Shown in pieces: positions 17,447-26,022 of a DNA stretch of 64,000 bases. Each line of letters begins with the position of its first letter. Position 1 is the stretch's first letter. Location: assembly GCF_018401815.1 (NCBI RefSeq), contig NZ_JAGYKG010000006.1, forward strand, positions 62,001-126,000, written 5' to 3'. Origin of the DNA: Nonlabens sp. (GTDB lineage: Bacteria > Bacteroidota > Bacteroidia > Flavobacteriales > Flavobacteriaceae). A model generated the notes under the pieces. That model was not told the origin of the DNA and searched no databases. It saw only the letters and a program-made list of their open reading frames with translations. The position numbers and the translations under genes were made by a program.

Positions 17447-20400
17447 ATGAGTAAAAAATTCAATGAATACAAAGGATTAAACCTTCCAGAAGTTGATGAG
17501 CGTATCAAATCTTTTTGGAGAGAAAACGATATTTTCAACAAGTCCATGACGACTCGTGAAGGGAATGAGCCTTTTATTTTCTTTGAAGGACCCCCATCTG
17601 CTAACGGGTTACCTGGTATTCATCATGTTATGGGACGCACGATTAAAGATTTATTTTGTCGTTTTAAAACACAACAAGGCTATCAAGTAAATCGCAAAGC
17701 TGGATGGGACACACACGGTCTTCCTATAGAACTAGGAGTTGAAAAAGCACTTGGAATTACCAAAGAAGACATAGGTACAAAAATATCTGTAGAAGAATAC
17801 AATGAGGAATGTAAAAAAGCAGTTCTCCAGTATACTGACGTATGGAGCAAGTTAACTGTTGATATGGGGTATTGGGTAGATATGGAACACCCCTATATTA
17901 CCTATACGTCCAAGTACATGGAATCGGTTTGGTGGTTGTTAAAAGAGATTTATTCTAAAGGCTTAATTTATAAAGGCTATACCATACAACCCTATTCTCC
18001 TGCTGCAGGAACTGGACTTAGCTCCCATGAGTTGAACCAACCAGGAACTTATCAAGATGTAACCGACACCACTGTTACTGCCCAATTTAAAGTGGAAGAT
18101 CCATCCAAATTACCTTTTCCAACTCATGGAGAGGTTTTTTTCCTTGCTTGGACTACCACACCATGGACATTGCCCTCTAATACCGCCCTTACTGTAGGTC
18201 CTAAAATAGCGTATGTACTTATTGAGACGTTCAACCAGTATACTGGTGAACCGATGCAAGTAATTCTTGCTGAGAAGTTAGTGAACTATCAATTTGGTAA
18301 AAAGTATCAATCTTTAAAAGGTGACGCTTTCGCGAAAGCGAAACAAGCATACCAACTAGGAGACAAAAAGATACCCTATCAAGTCTTAGGATCCTGCCAA
18401 GGAACCGACCTAGTGAACTTGAGATACGAGCAATTACTGCCTTACGCAACACCTTTTGAAAATGCGCAGGATGCCTACAGAGTCATCTTAGGTGATTTTG
18501 TAACTACGGAAGACGGAACAGGAATCGTACACACTGCGCCAACTTTTGGTGCAGATGATGCTCTGGTTGCCAAACAGGCACTTCCACCTATCCCCCCGAT
18601 GTTGGTCTTAGATGAATATAACAATCCAGTACCACTTGTCAATTTACAAGGCAAATTCCGCGAAGAACTGCCTGAGGTAGGGGGAAAGTATGTGAAAAAT
18701 GAATACTTTGCTGATGGAGAAGCGCCAGAACGTTCTGTAGATGTAGATATTGCGATCGCTTTAAAAGAACAAAACAGAGCCTTTAAAGTAGAGAAATACG
18801 TGCACAGTTATCCACATTGTTGGAGAACAGATAAGCCGGTGTTGTATTATCCACTGGACAGTTGGTTTATAAAAGTAACCGAGTTCAAAGACAGAATGCA
18901 CGAGTTGAACAAAACCATCAACTGGAAGCCCAAATCTACTGGAGAAGGAAGGTTTGGCAACTGGCTGGCAAATGCAAACGACTGGAATTTATCGCGCTCT
19001 CGTTTTTGGGGAATCCCACTTCCTATATGGCGAAATGAAACCGGAACTGAAGAAATGATCATCGGTTCTATAGAAGAGCTGATGGGCGAAATAGAAAAAT
19101 CTATCGCTGCTGGATTGATGACTACCAATCCGTTTGCTGGATTTAAAAATGGCGACATGAGTGAAAAAAACTACAACATTGTAGACCTTCATAAAAACGT
19201 CGTAGATCAAATTTACTTGGTAGGTAAAACCGGAGCAAAATTAACTCGTGAGGCAGACCTTATCGATGTTTGGTTTGATTCAGGATCCATGCCTTATTCC
19301 CAATGGCACTATCCATTTGAAAATAAAGAACAGGTAGAAAACCAACTCCGAAAAGCAGACTTCATTGCCGAAGGGGTGGATCAAACACGGGGATGGTTCT
19401 ATACATTACACGCTATAGCTACCATGATAAGTGATGATGTGGCTTATAAAAACGTTATTTCTAACGGTCTGGTTCTCGATAAAAATGGACAAAAAATGTC
19501 CAAGCGCCTAGGGAATGCTGCAGATCCTTTTGAGACTTTAGGAAAATATGGTGCAGATGCAACGCGCTGGTATATGGTGAGTAATGCTAATCCTTGGGAC
19601 AACCTTAAGTTTGATCTCGAAGGAATTACTGAAGTCCAACGCAAGTTTTTCGGAACCCTTTACAATACCTATTCGTTCTTTAGTCTTTACGCTAACGTAG
19701 ATGGCTTTACCTATAGCGAAAAAGACATTCCATTATCAGATCGACCAGAAATCGACCGATGGGTATTATCAGAATTAAATACGTTGATAAAAGACAGCAC
19801 GGCATTCTATGAAGATTATGAACCTACTAAAGCTGCTCGTGCGATAACCACTTTTGTCACGGAGAACTTGAGCAACTGGTATGTGCGTTTATGCAGAAGA
19901 AGGTTTTGGAAAGGAACTTATGAACACGATAAAATTGCTGCCTATCAAACTTTATATACCTGCTTAAAAACAATAGCGCAATTAGGCGCTCCTATTGCTC
20001 CATTCTTTATGGATCAATTGTATAAAGATTTAACTGGTGTTGGCGAAAGCAATCCGAGTGAAAGTGTTCATCTTGCGCTTTTCCCTAAAGCAGATGAGTC
20101 CCTAATAAACACTGATCTAGAGGAGAAAATGCACAAAGCACAAATCATTTCTAGCCTTACCTTATCCTTGCGTAAAAAGGAAGGTATTAAAGTGCGTCAA
20201 CCCCTTCAACGCATTATGATACCCGTACGAGATGCTGTAGATAAAGCTCAGATCGAAGCCATCGCAGAGTTGGTAAAAAGTGAAGTAAATGTGAAAGAAA
20301 TTAAGTTGATCGATGATGCAAGTGGTATACTTGTAAAGGAAATAAAACCAAACTTCAAAGTACTAGGCCCGCGTTTTGGTAAGCAAATGGGACAAATCGC

Positions 20401-20854
20401 TACTATCATTAAAAGTTTTCAACAAGAAGATATAGCTTTGTTAGAAAAAACTTGTAAAAAAGAGGTGAAAGTAAACGGTAATGCGGTTATTTTGTCCCTT
20501 GAGGATGTGGAGATTACATCTTCAGACATAGAAGGATGGTTAGTAGCAAATCAGTCTGGTATTACTGTTGCCCTCGATGTAACCATAACGCCAGAACTTA
20601 AAAAAGAAGGGATTTCTAGAGAACTAGTAAATCGCATTCAAAATATAAGAAAAGATTCTGGACTCGAGGTAACCGACCGCATTAACATTGAAATGGAATC
20701 TCACAGTGAATTGGACGATGCTCTTAGAGCAAACACACAATATATCAAGGATGAAACATTAGCAGATTTATTAACGATAACAACACATGTTGATAATGGT
20801 ACGGTAATTGAATTTGACGATATTGCCACCACAATTAAAGTGACTAAAATTTAA
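17447..20854 (+). CDS. ileS: Isoleucyl-tRNA synthetase, type 2, with altered GIHH signature
   Basis: 1135 residues, the long type-2 (eukaryote-like) form. It charges tRNA-Ile with isoleucine. The class I signature that is normally HxGH reads GIHH here (residues 57-60, in ANGLPGIHHVMGR), while the second signature is the normal KMSKR (GQKMSKRLGN). The large CP1 editing domain (AWTTTPWTLPSN) and the C-terminal anticodon-binding region are intact. Type-2 enzymes are known to resist mupirocin, and a reversed GxHH signature has been tied to very strong resistance. The gene heads an apparent ileS-dksA-like-lspA cluster. One palindromic repeat is read as DAFAKAKQ in the editing region. Confidence 0.95.
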   Translation: MSKKFNEYKGLNLPEVDERIKSFWRENDIFNKSMTTREGNEPFIFFEGPPSANGLPGIHHVMGRTIKDLFCRFKTQQGYQVNRKAGWDTHGLPIELGVEKALGITKEDIGTKISVEEYNEECKKAVLQYTDVWSKLTVDMGYWVDMEHPYITYTSKYMESVWWLLKEIYSKGLIYKGYTIQPYSPAAGTGLSSHELNQPGTYQDVTDTTVTAQFKVEDPSKLPFPTHGEVFFLAWTTTPWTLPSNTALTVGPKIAYVLIETFNQYTGEPMQVILAEKLVNYQFGKKYQSLKGDAFAKAKQAYQLGDKKIPYQVLGSCQGTDLVNLRYEQLLPYATPFENAQDAYRVILGDFVTTEDGTGIVHTAPTFGADDALVAKQALPPIPPMLVLDEYNNPVPLVNLQGKFREELPEVGGKYVKNEYFADGEAPERSVDVDIAIALKEQNRAFKVEKYVHSYPHCWRTDKPVLYYPLDSWFIKVTEFKDRMHELNKTINWKPKSTGEGRFGNWLANANDWNLSRSRFWGIPLPIWRNETGTEEMIIGSIEELMGEIEKSIAAGLMTTNPFAGFKNGDMSEKNYNIVDLHKNVVDQIYLVGKTGAKLTREADLIDVWFDSGSMPYSQWHYPFENKEQVENQLRKADFIAEGVDQTRGWFYTLHAIATMISDDVAYKNVISNGLVLDKNGQKMSKRLGNAADPFETLGKYGADATRWYMVSNANPWDNLKFDLEGITEVQRKFFGTLYNTYSFFSLYANVDGFTYSEKDIPLSDRPEIDRWVLSELNTLIKDSTAFYEDYEPTKAARAITTFVTENLSNWYVRLCRRRFWKGTYEHDKIAAYQTLYTCLKTIAQLGAPIAPFFMDQLYKDLTGVGESNPSESVHLALFPKADESLINTDLEEKMHKAQIISSLTLSLRKKEGIKVRQPLQRIMIPVRDAVDKAQIEAIAELVKSEVNVKEIKLIDDASGILVKEIKPNFKVLGPRFGKQMGQIATIIKSFQQEDIALLEKTCKKEVKVNGNAVILSLEDVEITSSDIEGWLVANQSGITVALDVTITPELKKEGISRELVNRIQNIRKDSGLEVTDRINIEMESHSELDDALRANTQYIKDETLADLLTITTHVDNGTVIEFDDIATTIKVTKI
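18325..18340. repeat. Palindromic repeat copy 7 (in ileS)
   Basis: Exact CGCTTTCGCGAAAGCG, read as AFAKA within the editing-domain region of IleRS, likely in a surface loop. Confidence 0.9.
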
Positions 20855-20859
20855 AGAAT

Positions 20860-21240
20860 ATGAATGAAAATGAAAAATTAAGATATAGCGATAAGGACTT
20901 AGCTTATTTCAAGGACATACTTAATGCAAAAATTAAAGAAGCTAAAGAACAGTATGAATTGATCAAAAGCGCCTACATGAATGACGCTAACAACGGTACA
21001 GATGATACTGCCCCACAATTTAAGGCCTTTGATGAAGGAAGTGCTGTAATGAGCAAGGAAACAAGCTCACAGCTAGCTATACGTCAAGAAAAGTTTATTC
21101 GAGACCTGAAAAATGCATTAATAAGAATTGAAAACAAATCTTATGGTGTTTGTCGTGTTACTGGTAAGCTGATTAACAAAAAACGTTTGGAACTTGTTCC
21201 TCATGCTACGCTGAGTATCGAAGCAAAAAACATGCAGTAA
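20860..21240 (+). CDS. DksA/TraR-like protein with degenerate zinc finger
   Basis: 126 residues, starting five bases after ileS. An N-terminal coiled-coil part (about 1-90, rich in Lys, Glu and Gln) is followed by SYGVCRVTGKLINKKRLELVPHA, the DksA/TraR C-terminal pattern. Only one Cys of the normal four is kept, so zinc binding is doubtful. DksA proteins bind the RNA polymerase secondary channel and tune transcription; Flavobacteriia commonly carry such zinc-less forms next to ileS and lspA. The closeness to ileS suggests co-transcription. Confidence 0.8.
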   Translation: MNENEKLRYSDKDLAYFKDILNAKIKEAKEQYELIKSAYMNDANNGTDDTAPQFKAFDEGSAVMSKETSSQLAIRQEKFIRDLKNALIRIENKSYGVCRVTGKLINKKRLELVPHATLSIEAKNMQ

Positions 21241-21292
21241 CAACTGCATATTCCTAGATTATGGGAGTTGCTACAATTTAAACCTAGGTAAT

Positions 21293-21973
21293 TTGGAGGA
21301 AGGTAGTGCTTGTTTTGGTTTACGTAGGTTTTTTTGTGCTATCATACTTAGTATTGTTATTGCCTTTGCAAAAGTGGAAGCTCAATCAACAACTGCGACA
21401 GTTAAAAATGAAACCCGTCACCTTCAAGCTCCGTTTGATGTGGTAGATATTCAAGTGGATCAACACCTCGAACTAGAAATAACTACTAACAACTCTAATA
21501 TAGTCCAATTAGTAAGCATACAGAATGGTGAATACAAAAATGCAGTAACTCTATCTAGCGAGATTAGAAATGATTCCTTACTGATAACAGACCCTTTTAC
21601 CCCAGCTTTTTCCTTTCCTCAGGACAAATTAGGGGCTCATAAAGTTATCGACGGAAAAGCTACTTTATCCTTACCCAGTAATAGACATCTGGTTATTAAT
21701 ACCCATTCTGCAGATATCACTGTTCAAGGAAATTACAAAAGTATTTTTATCAATCAACTTTCTGGAAGTTGTAAAATAGAAAAGCTGGAAGGCGACCTCA
21801 ATTATATCTCTGTTTATGCAACAATCTCTGTAGATCTGAACGATTATGAGATCCAAGCTCTTTCTAGATCCGGAATGGTGTCGTCATTTGAAAAAACTTT
21901 GTGGATCAAGTATTTTGCTCGACTAGAAACCATATCTGGTAATATTAACCATCTTAAAAAGCGCAATAAGTAG
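21293..21973 (+). CDS. Secreted protein of unknown function, possible beta-helical adhesin-like fold
   Basis: 226 residues from a TTG start at 21293; there is no in-frame ATG, and a good purine-rich site is not obvious, so the exact start is open. The N-terminus is a signal peptide with basic RR, a long hydrophobic core and an IAFAKVEAQ end. The rest is beta-rich (QVDQHLELEITTNNSN, NTHSADITVQGNYKS) and loosely recalls head-GIN/DUF2807 proteins, but I do not claim the family. It sits between the dksA-like gene and lspA in the same direction. The AFAK part of the signal peptide looks like a decayed copy of the palindromic repeat (CTTTGCAAAAG). Confidence 0.65.
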   Translation: MEEGSACFGLRRFFCAIILSIVIAFAKVEAQSTTATVKNETRHLQAPFDVVDIQVDQHLELEITTNNSNIVQLVSIQNGEYKNAVTLSSEIRNDSLLITDPFTPAFSFPQDKLGAHKVIDGKATLSLPSNRHLVINTHSADITVQGNYKSIFINQLSGSCKIEKLEGDLNYISVYATISVDLNDYEIQALSRSGMVSSFEKTLWIKYFARLETISGNINHLKKRNK

Positions 21974-21999
21974 TATTTTTGAGTCTTTGAAAAACACCC

Positions 22000-22638
22000 A
22001 TGAAATTATCAAGAGCGGTACTTATTATTCTATTAGTTCTACTAATAGATCAAGCGAGCAAAATTTATATAAAGCTTAATTATACATTAACTGGAAGCAA
22101 TAGTGATGCTATTTTAGACTGGGGTAAATTTAAACTCCTTTTTTATGAAAATGCTGGGGCTGCCTGGGGTATGGAAATACCGGGGGATTATGGTAAGTTG
22201 ATATTAGTTGTATTTAGAATATTTGCTGTTTTTGGAATTGGTTACTGGCTGGTAAGTAGCATTAAGAAAAGAGCACATCAAATTTTAATTGTTAGCATTT
22301 CATTGATTTTTGCAGGTGCTCTAGGAAATATTATCGATTCTATCTTTTACGGTGTTATTTTTTCAGGAAGCTACCACGGTGCTATTGCGATTGCTTTTCC
22401 GGATGATGGCGGTTATGCATCCTTGGGTTATGGACATGTAGTAGACATGCTTTACTTTCCTCTATTTGAAGGATACTGGCCAGAATGGATGCCACTTATA
22501 GGAGGAGAACATTTTAAATTTTTCAATGCTATCTTTAACGTTGCAGACAGCGCCATCACCATTGGAGTTACCCTTTTGATCATCTTTAGTAAAAAAGCTT
22601 TTCCAGCGGATATTAAAAAAGAAGCTTCTGAAATTTAA
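22000..22638 (+). CDS. lspA: Lipoprotein signal peptidase (signal peptidase II)
   Basis: 212 residues with four hydrophobic segments. LspA cuts prolipoproteins before the lipid-bearing Cys in the inner membrane. Conserved family blocks are visible: LLIDQASKIYIK (first helix end), YENAGAAWGM, GALGNIIDSIFYG (first catalytic Asp) and FNAIFNVADSAITIGV (second catalytic Asp). It is somewhat longer than the E. coli enzyme because of a loop before the last helix, usual for Bacteroidota. It follows the secreted-protein gene by 26 bases and a terminator lies downstream. Confidence 0.95.
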   Translation: MKLSRAVLIILLVLLIDQASKIYIKLNYTLTGSNSDAILDWGKFKLLFYENAGAAWGMEIPGDYGKLILVVFRIFAVFGIGYWLVSSIKKRAHQILIVSISLIFAGALGNIIDSIFYGVIFSGSYHGAIAIAFPDDGGYASLGYGHVVDMLYFPLFEGYWPEWMPLIGGEHFKFFNAIFNVADSAITIGVTLLIIFSKKAFPADIKKEASEI

Positions 22639-22681
22639 GATGTTATATCAAGCAAATCCCCAGGCTATTGATGATTGCCTT

Positions 22682-22713
22682 TTCCTGTTAATACAGGAAT
22701 AAGCCTTTTTTTT
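22682..22713 (+). terminator. Terminator after lspA
   Basis: TTCCTGTTAATACAGGAA hairpin followed within a few bases by a run of eight T; an outer AGGCT/AGCCT pair extends it to about 22662. Confidence 0.65.
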
Positions 22714-22736
22714 AGAGAATTTCAACATTTTTAAGA

Positions 22737-22759
22737 CAAAACACTGAAATAGTGTTTTG
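22737..22759. repeat. Short perfect hairpin
   Basis: CAAAACACT, five-base loop, AGTGTTTTG. It lies between the convergent lspA and cyclo-ligase genes; role unclear, perhaps a terminator for the minus-strand operon. Confidence 0.6.
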
Positions 22760-22855
22760 AAAATCATAAAATGCTTTAGTCTGAAATTGAGTATGATAAA
22801 AAAGTAAATCGAAATACAAAGCTAGCGGTACTCCTGTTTATAAATAGAAAATAAT

Positions 22856-23431
22856 TTAGAGCGTTATTTTTAAAATCTCTTGCCTATCAACAATGTAATC
22901 TAATGCGACATCCGTGCTATTAGCATTCATTTTAAAAGCTAACGGATTAAAAAATGACAGTCCTATCTTTATAACTTCAGGGCTACATTTCTTTAAAAAT
23001 CGGTCGTAAAAACCCTTGCCATAGCCTATTCGATTGCCATATATATCTGCGGCAACTAAAGGAATAAAGACGACATCAATATTTTTTTCATCTACAACAA
23101 TATTGTTTTTGTCAGGCTCCGGGATTCCATAATTGTTGATTGTTAATTTAGTCTGATCTGTCAACAAATAAGTAGACATGGAAAAATCTTCAAAATTTGA
23201 TTTAGAAATGACTACATTTTTGTCTTTTCCTTGAAGTACATGTAGCAAGTACTCGGTATTTATTTCATTGAGTTTTACTATAGGAAGAAAAATATGATAT
23301 GTGGAATAATGCCAAATATCCATTTGTACTACTTTATTAGCGATTTGTATGCTGTATTCCTCTAACTGATCCTGTGTCAGGGCCAACCTACGTTCCAAGT
23401 ACTGCTTTCTAAGCGCTTCTTTATTCTCCAT
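22856..23431 (-). CDS. 5-formyltetrahydrofolate cyclo-ligase
   Basis: 191 residues from ATG 23431 (MENKEALRKQYLERR, the usual opening); a frame from 23455 would overlap the upstream gene further. The enzyme turns 5-formyl-THF into 5,10-methenyl-THF with ATP. Seen motifs: the N-terminal RKQYLERR and the C-terminal nucleotide-binding IPLVAADIYGNRIGYGKGFYDRFL. It overlaps the end of the desuccinylase-like gene by 11 bases, so it is the last gene of the rimB-rimK operon and is probably translationally coupled. Confidence 0.9.
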   Translation of the reverse strand: MENKEALRKQYLERRLALTQDQLEEYSIQIANKVVQMDIWHYSTYHIFLPIVKLNEINTEYLLHVLQGKDKNVVISKSNFEDFSMSTYLLTDQTKLTINNYGIPEPDKNNIVVDEKNIDVVFIPLVAADIYGNRIGYGKGFYDRFLKKCSPEVIKIGLSFFNPLAFKMNANSTDVALDYIVDRQEILKITL

Positions 23432-24380
23432 GTTTTGAAATATGAAATATCCCATCCCCTTGATACACTAGCGGGCTTTGATTAACATTAATAACGTAGC
23501 CCATATGTGGAGATTTGACCTTGTATTTTAACTCTCCATAAGGATCAGTGATAATCGCGATAATTTCGTCTCTTTCTACGCGTTTTCCGGTCTTCACTTT
23601 AGGGTGCAATAATCCTGAGTATTTTGCTCTGATCCACATGGAATCGGTTACAATAATAGATTCTTCGTTTCGCCTTTCAACGTAGACATCGGCCCTTAAC
23701 ATTTTAAGATGATCGAGTACTCTAATAGCCCCATTAACTGCGGTATCAACTACTTCTTTATCATTGCGGTTGGACATCCCTCCTTCAAAGAGCAAATACG
23801 TCTTGCCTAGGTCTGAACAAGTTGCTCTAAATGTCTTTTTAATATTGTTTCCGTGCATCAAAAATGGTGCATTAAAAACTTTAGCCAAATTCCAAGAGTT
23901 GACCTCTAACTGAGAAACCCTAATATGTGGCACATTAAAACGTTGCGCGCCACCAGTATGAAAATCCAAAATGATATCAACATGTGGTAAAATCTCTGAA
24001 GACACCTGATAAGCAAATCTACTTGCCAGGGCTCCTGATTTTGTTCCAGGAAAAACCCTGTTTAAATCTCTTCCGTCAGGAAACTCTCTTTTACCGCTTA
24101 AAAAGCCAAAAACATTTAAAACAGGAATCGCTATGATGGTTCCGGATACTGGCCTATTAATTTTTTTAGAAATCAATTGTCTTACGACCTCTATACCATT
24201 GATTTCATCTCCATGAATACCCCCTGTAACCAGCACTATTGGGCCTGCTTTTTTACTCCTATTTATAATCACCGGCACTTCAATACTAGTAGAAGTATAA
24301 AGCTTGGCCATATTAAAATTGAGCTTATAACTTTTCCCAGGCTCTATAATTGTATTAAATATTTTGAGTTCTTTAAGCAT
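23421..24380 (-). CDS. Succinylglutamate desuccinylase/aspartoacylase-family zinc enzyme
   Basis: 319 residues from ATG 24380 (an earlier ATG at 24386 adds two residues). The M14-like metal site is visible: GGIHGDEINGIE (His and Glu ligands) and ILDFHTGG (His ligand), with GRDLNRVFPG as the substrate Arg block. A C-terminal beta domain (about 245-319) resembles the biotinyl-like end found in AstE-type proteins. These enzymes cut amide bonds at acidic amino acids. It overlaps rimK at the front and the cyclo-ligase at the back, which suggests that it acts on glutamate chains made by RimK (inference). Confidence 0.85.
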   Translation of the reverse strand: MLKELKIFNTIIEPGKSYKLNFNMAKLYTSTSIEVPVIINRSKKAGPIVLVTGGIHGDEINGIEVVRQLISKKINRPVSGTIIAIPVLNVFGFLSGKREFPDGRDLNRVFPGTKSGALASRFAYQVSSEILPHVDIILDFHTGGAQRFNVPHIRVSQLEVNSWNLAKVFNAPFLMHGNNIKKTFRATCSDLGKTYLLFEGGMSNRNDKEVVDTAVNGAIRVLDHLKMLRADVYVERRNEESIIVTDSMWIRAKYSGLLHPKVKTGKRVERDEIIAIITDPYGELKYKVKSPHMGYVINVNQSPLVYQGDGIFHISKHGE

Positions 24381-25251
24381 GAACACCTTTTTCTATGTAC
24401 TTGATGATTTCTGCCGCAATATTTTTACCTGTAGCTCTTTCTATTCCTTCAAGACCTGGAGAGCTATTAACCTCAAGTACTAAAGGACCTCGGCTACTTT
24501 GGAGTAAATCTACCCCACAAACTCCAAGACCTAAAGATCTGGCCGCACTTACGGCTGTTTGTTCTTCACGTTTAGTGAGTACGATACTTTTTGCGGTCCC
24601 TCCACGATGTAAATTAGACCTAAATTCTCCTTTTTGAGCCTGTCTTTTCATAGCACCTACGACCCTATCTCCAACAACAAAAGCACGTAAATCTGCACCT
24701 CCTGCTTCTTTTATAAATTCTTGTATAATCACACGAGTCCTCAATTCATTATTAGCGTCTATAATGGCATCTGCAGCAGCTATAGTCTCGGCAAGATTCA
24801 CCCCTATTCCTTGAGTTCCTTCTAAGACTTTGATGACTACAGGAGGACCACCAACCTGTTTACAAATAGCGTCTGTATGATCCCCAAAGTTGGTAAATAC
24901 CGTCTTGGGCATGTCCACACCACTTCTAGAAAGCAGTTGTAGGCTTTGTAATTTATCCCTACTACATACTAGAGACATCGAGCTTACGGTCGTAAAACAA
25001 TTCATCATCTCAAACTGACGTACAATAGCAGTTCCATAAAAAGTAATGCTAGTACCTATACGTGGAATAATAGCGTCAGGAGTAACCAACCTTTCTCCAT
25101 GATAATAAACAGTAGGTTTCTGTTTTTCTAATTTGATATTACAATGCAGCACATTGATCGCTTTTGCTATATGACCAGCTTTACGAGCCTCTTCTAGCAA
25201 TCTTTTTGTACTGTAAAGGCTGGTACTGCGTGATAAAATATTAATCTTCAT
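24373..25251 (-). CDS. rimK: RimK-family alpha-L-glutamate ligase
   Basis: 292 residues, the usual size of E. coli RimK. ATP-grasp enzyme that adds glutamates to the C-terminus of ribosomal protein S6 or to related acceptors. Visible blocks are SRDKLQSLQLLSRSGVDMPKT, VVIKVLEGTQGIGV (nucleotide binding), FVVGDRVVGAMKRQA with EFRSNLHRGG, and the metal-binding LVLEVNSSPGLEGIE. It overlaps the RimB-like gene by 11 bases and the desuccinylase-like gene by eight, a tightly coupled operon for making and trimming glutamate tails. Confidence 0.93.
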   Translation of the reverse strand: MKINILSRSTSLYSTKRLLEEARKAGHIAKAINVLHCNIKLEKQKPTVYYHGERLVTPDAIIPRIGTSITFYGTAIVRQFEMMNCFTTVSSMSLVCSRDKLQSLQLLSRSGVDMPKTVFTNFGDHTDAICKQVGGPPVVIKVLEGTQGIGVNLAETIAAADAIIDANNELRTRVIIQEFIKEAGGADLRAFVVGDRVVGAMKRQAQKGEFRSNLHRGGTAKSIVLTKREEQTAVSAARSLGLGVCGVDLLQSSRGPLVLEVNSSPGLEGIERATGKNIAAEIIKYIEKGVHA

Positions 25252-25678
25252 ACTGAGAATGTAAATAAGAAATATCCTGTAATTCAGGATCTACAATAAA
25301 TTTAGGAGAAAGAAATTTACGCCCTATCAAAACTGGGTATTTCATTTCTTCCCGATTACTCAAAGTTAAAGAGATCTTGTACAGTTTCTTAAAAAGCCTG
25401 ATGTTTCCTTCCACCTCATAACGCAAATCTACACTACCATTACTGCTGCGTACACTAGTGATCTTATACTCCTCAAAGCTCAGCCGCTTTCCATGATACT
25501 GATCGTGTTCTTCATCTAGTAGTGTGGCATAAAGCACACCGTCAGTTTCTTCAATATCTTTACAGTGTATGCTACTCGTGTAGGCACCTGTATCGATTTT
25601 AATATCAATTCCCTCTATCTTTAATTTTGGAAAATCAGCACGGTCTGTGCGGCCTATGATTATCTTTTTTGTTGCCAA
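25241..25678 (-). CDS. RimB-like retropepsin ('ATP-dependent zinc protease' family)
   Basis: 145 residues. The key motif is KIDTGAYTSSIHC (about residues 27-39), the Asp-Thr-Gly of a retropepsin-like aspartic protease, and the C-terminal YPVLIGRKFL matches the family (PF05618 from memory). Related RimB proteins cut glutamate tails added by RimK. It is the first gene of the operon and overlaps rimK by 11 bases. Confidence 0.85.
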   Translation of the reverse strand: MATKKIIIGRTDRADFPKLKIEGIDIKIDTGAYTSSIHCKDIEETDGVLYATLLDEEHDQYHGKRLSFEEYKITSVRSSNGSVDLRYEVEGNIRLFKKLYKISLTLSNREEMKYPVLIGRKFLSPKFIVDPELQDISYLHSQYED

Positions 25679-25760
25679 TTTAGTTTTCTAATAGGTTGCA
25701 AAGATGCATTTTTCTATAACCATTTGTGTTGTGTAAACATAAAATTCTGAATTGAATAGT

Positions 25761-25798
25761 GTGGTTGGTATCGCTTTCGCGAAAGCGATACCAACCAC
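25761..25798. repeat. 38-bp perfect palindrome containing repeat copy 8
   Basis: Two 19-base arms, no loop, outer part GTGGTTGGTAT and its complement around CGCTTTCGCGAAAGCG (25772-25787). Intergenic, upstream of the rimB-rimK operon. Confidence 0.92.
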
Positions 25799-25917
25799 CT
25801 AACACAAGACAAGTTAGTGCAAGAAAGCCTATAAATAAAGAAGCTATTTGTTACTACAGAAACAGCTCTTTTTTATGGATTTGAATTTGATGCGACCGAA
25901 TCGCAGATCGAGAACAT

Positions 25918-26022
25918 TTACTTCTTTTTGGAAGCAGAGTTCTTAAGCTTAAGCATTGCTGCCGCTAGATTTGAATATGGGTTGCCGAAGTTTACGACTC
26001 CTTTTGCTGGTTTTTTAGCCAT
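25918..26022 (-). CDS. Small basic protein, 34 residues
   Basis: ATG at 26022 to TAA at 25918. The product opens MAKKPAKGVVNFGNP, has a short amphipathic stretch (NLAAAMLKLKN) and ends in SASKKK, giving a strongly basic protein with no signal peptide. No frame breaks, sensible codon use, and an AT-rich upstream region support a real gene; similar short basic proteins are, from memory, kept in Flavobacteriia but I cannot search. Function unknown; nucleic-acid or ribosome contact would fit the charge. It stands alone in a gene-poor stretch. Confidence 0.6.
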   Translation of the reverse strand: MAKKPAKGVVNFGNPYSNLAAAMLKLKNSASKKK

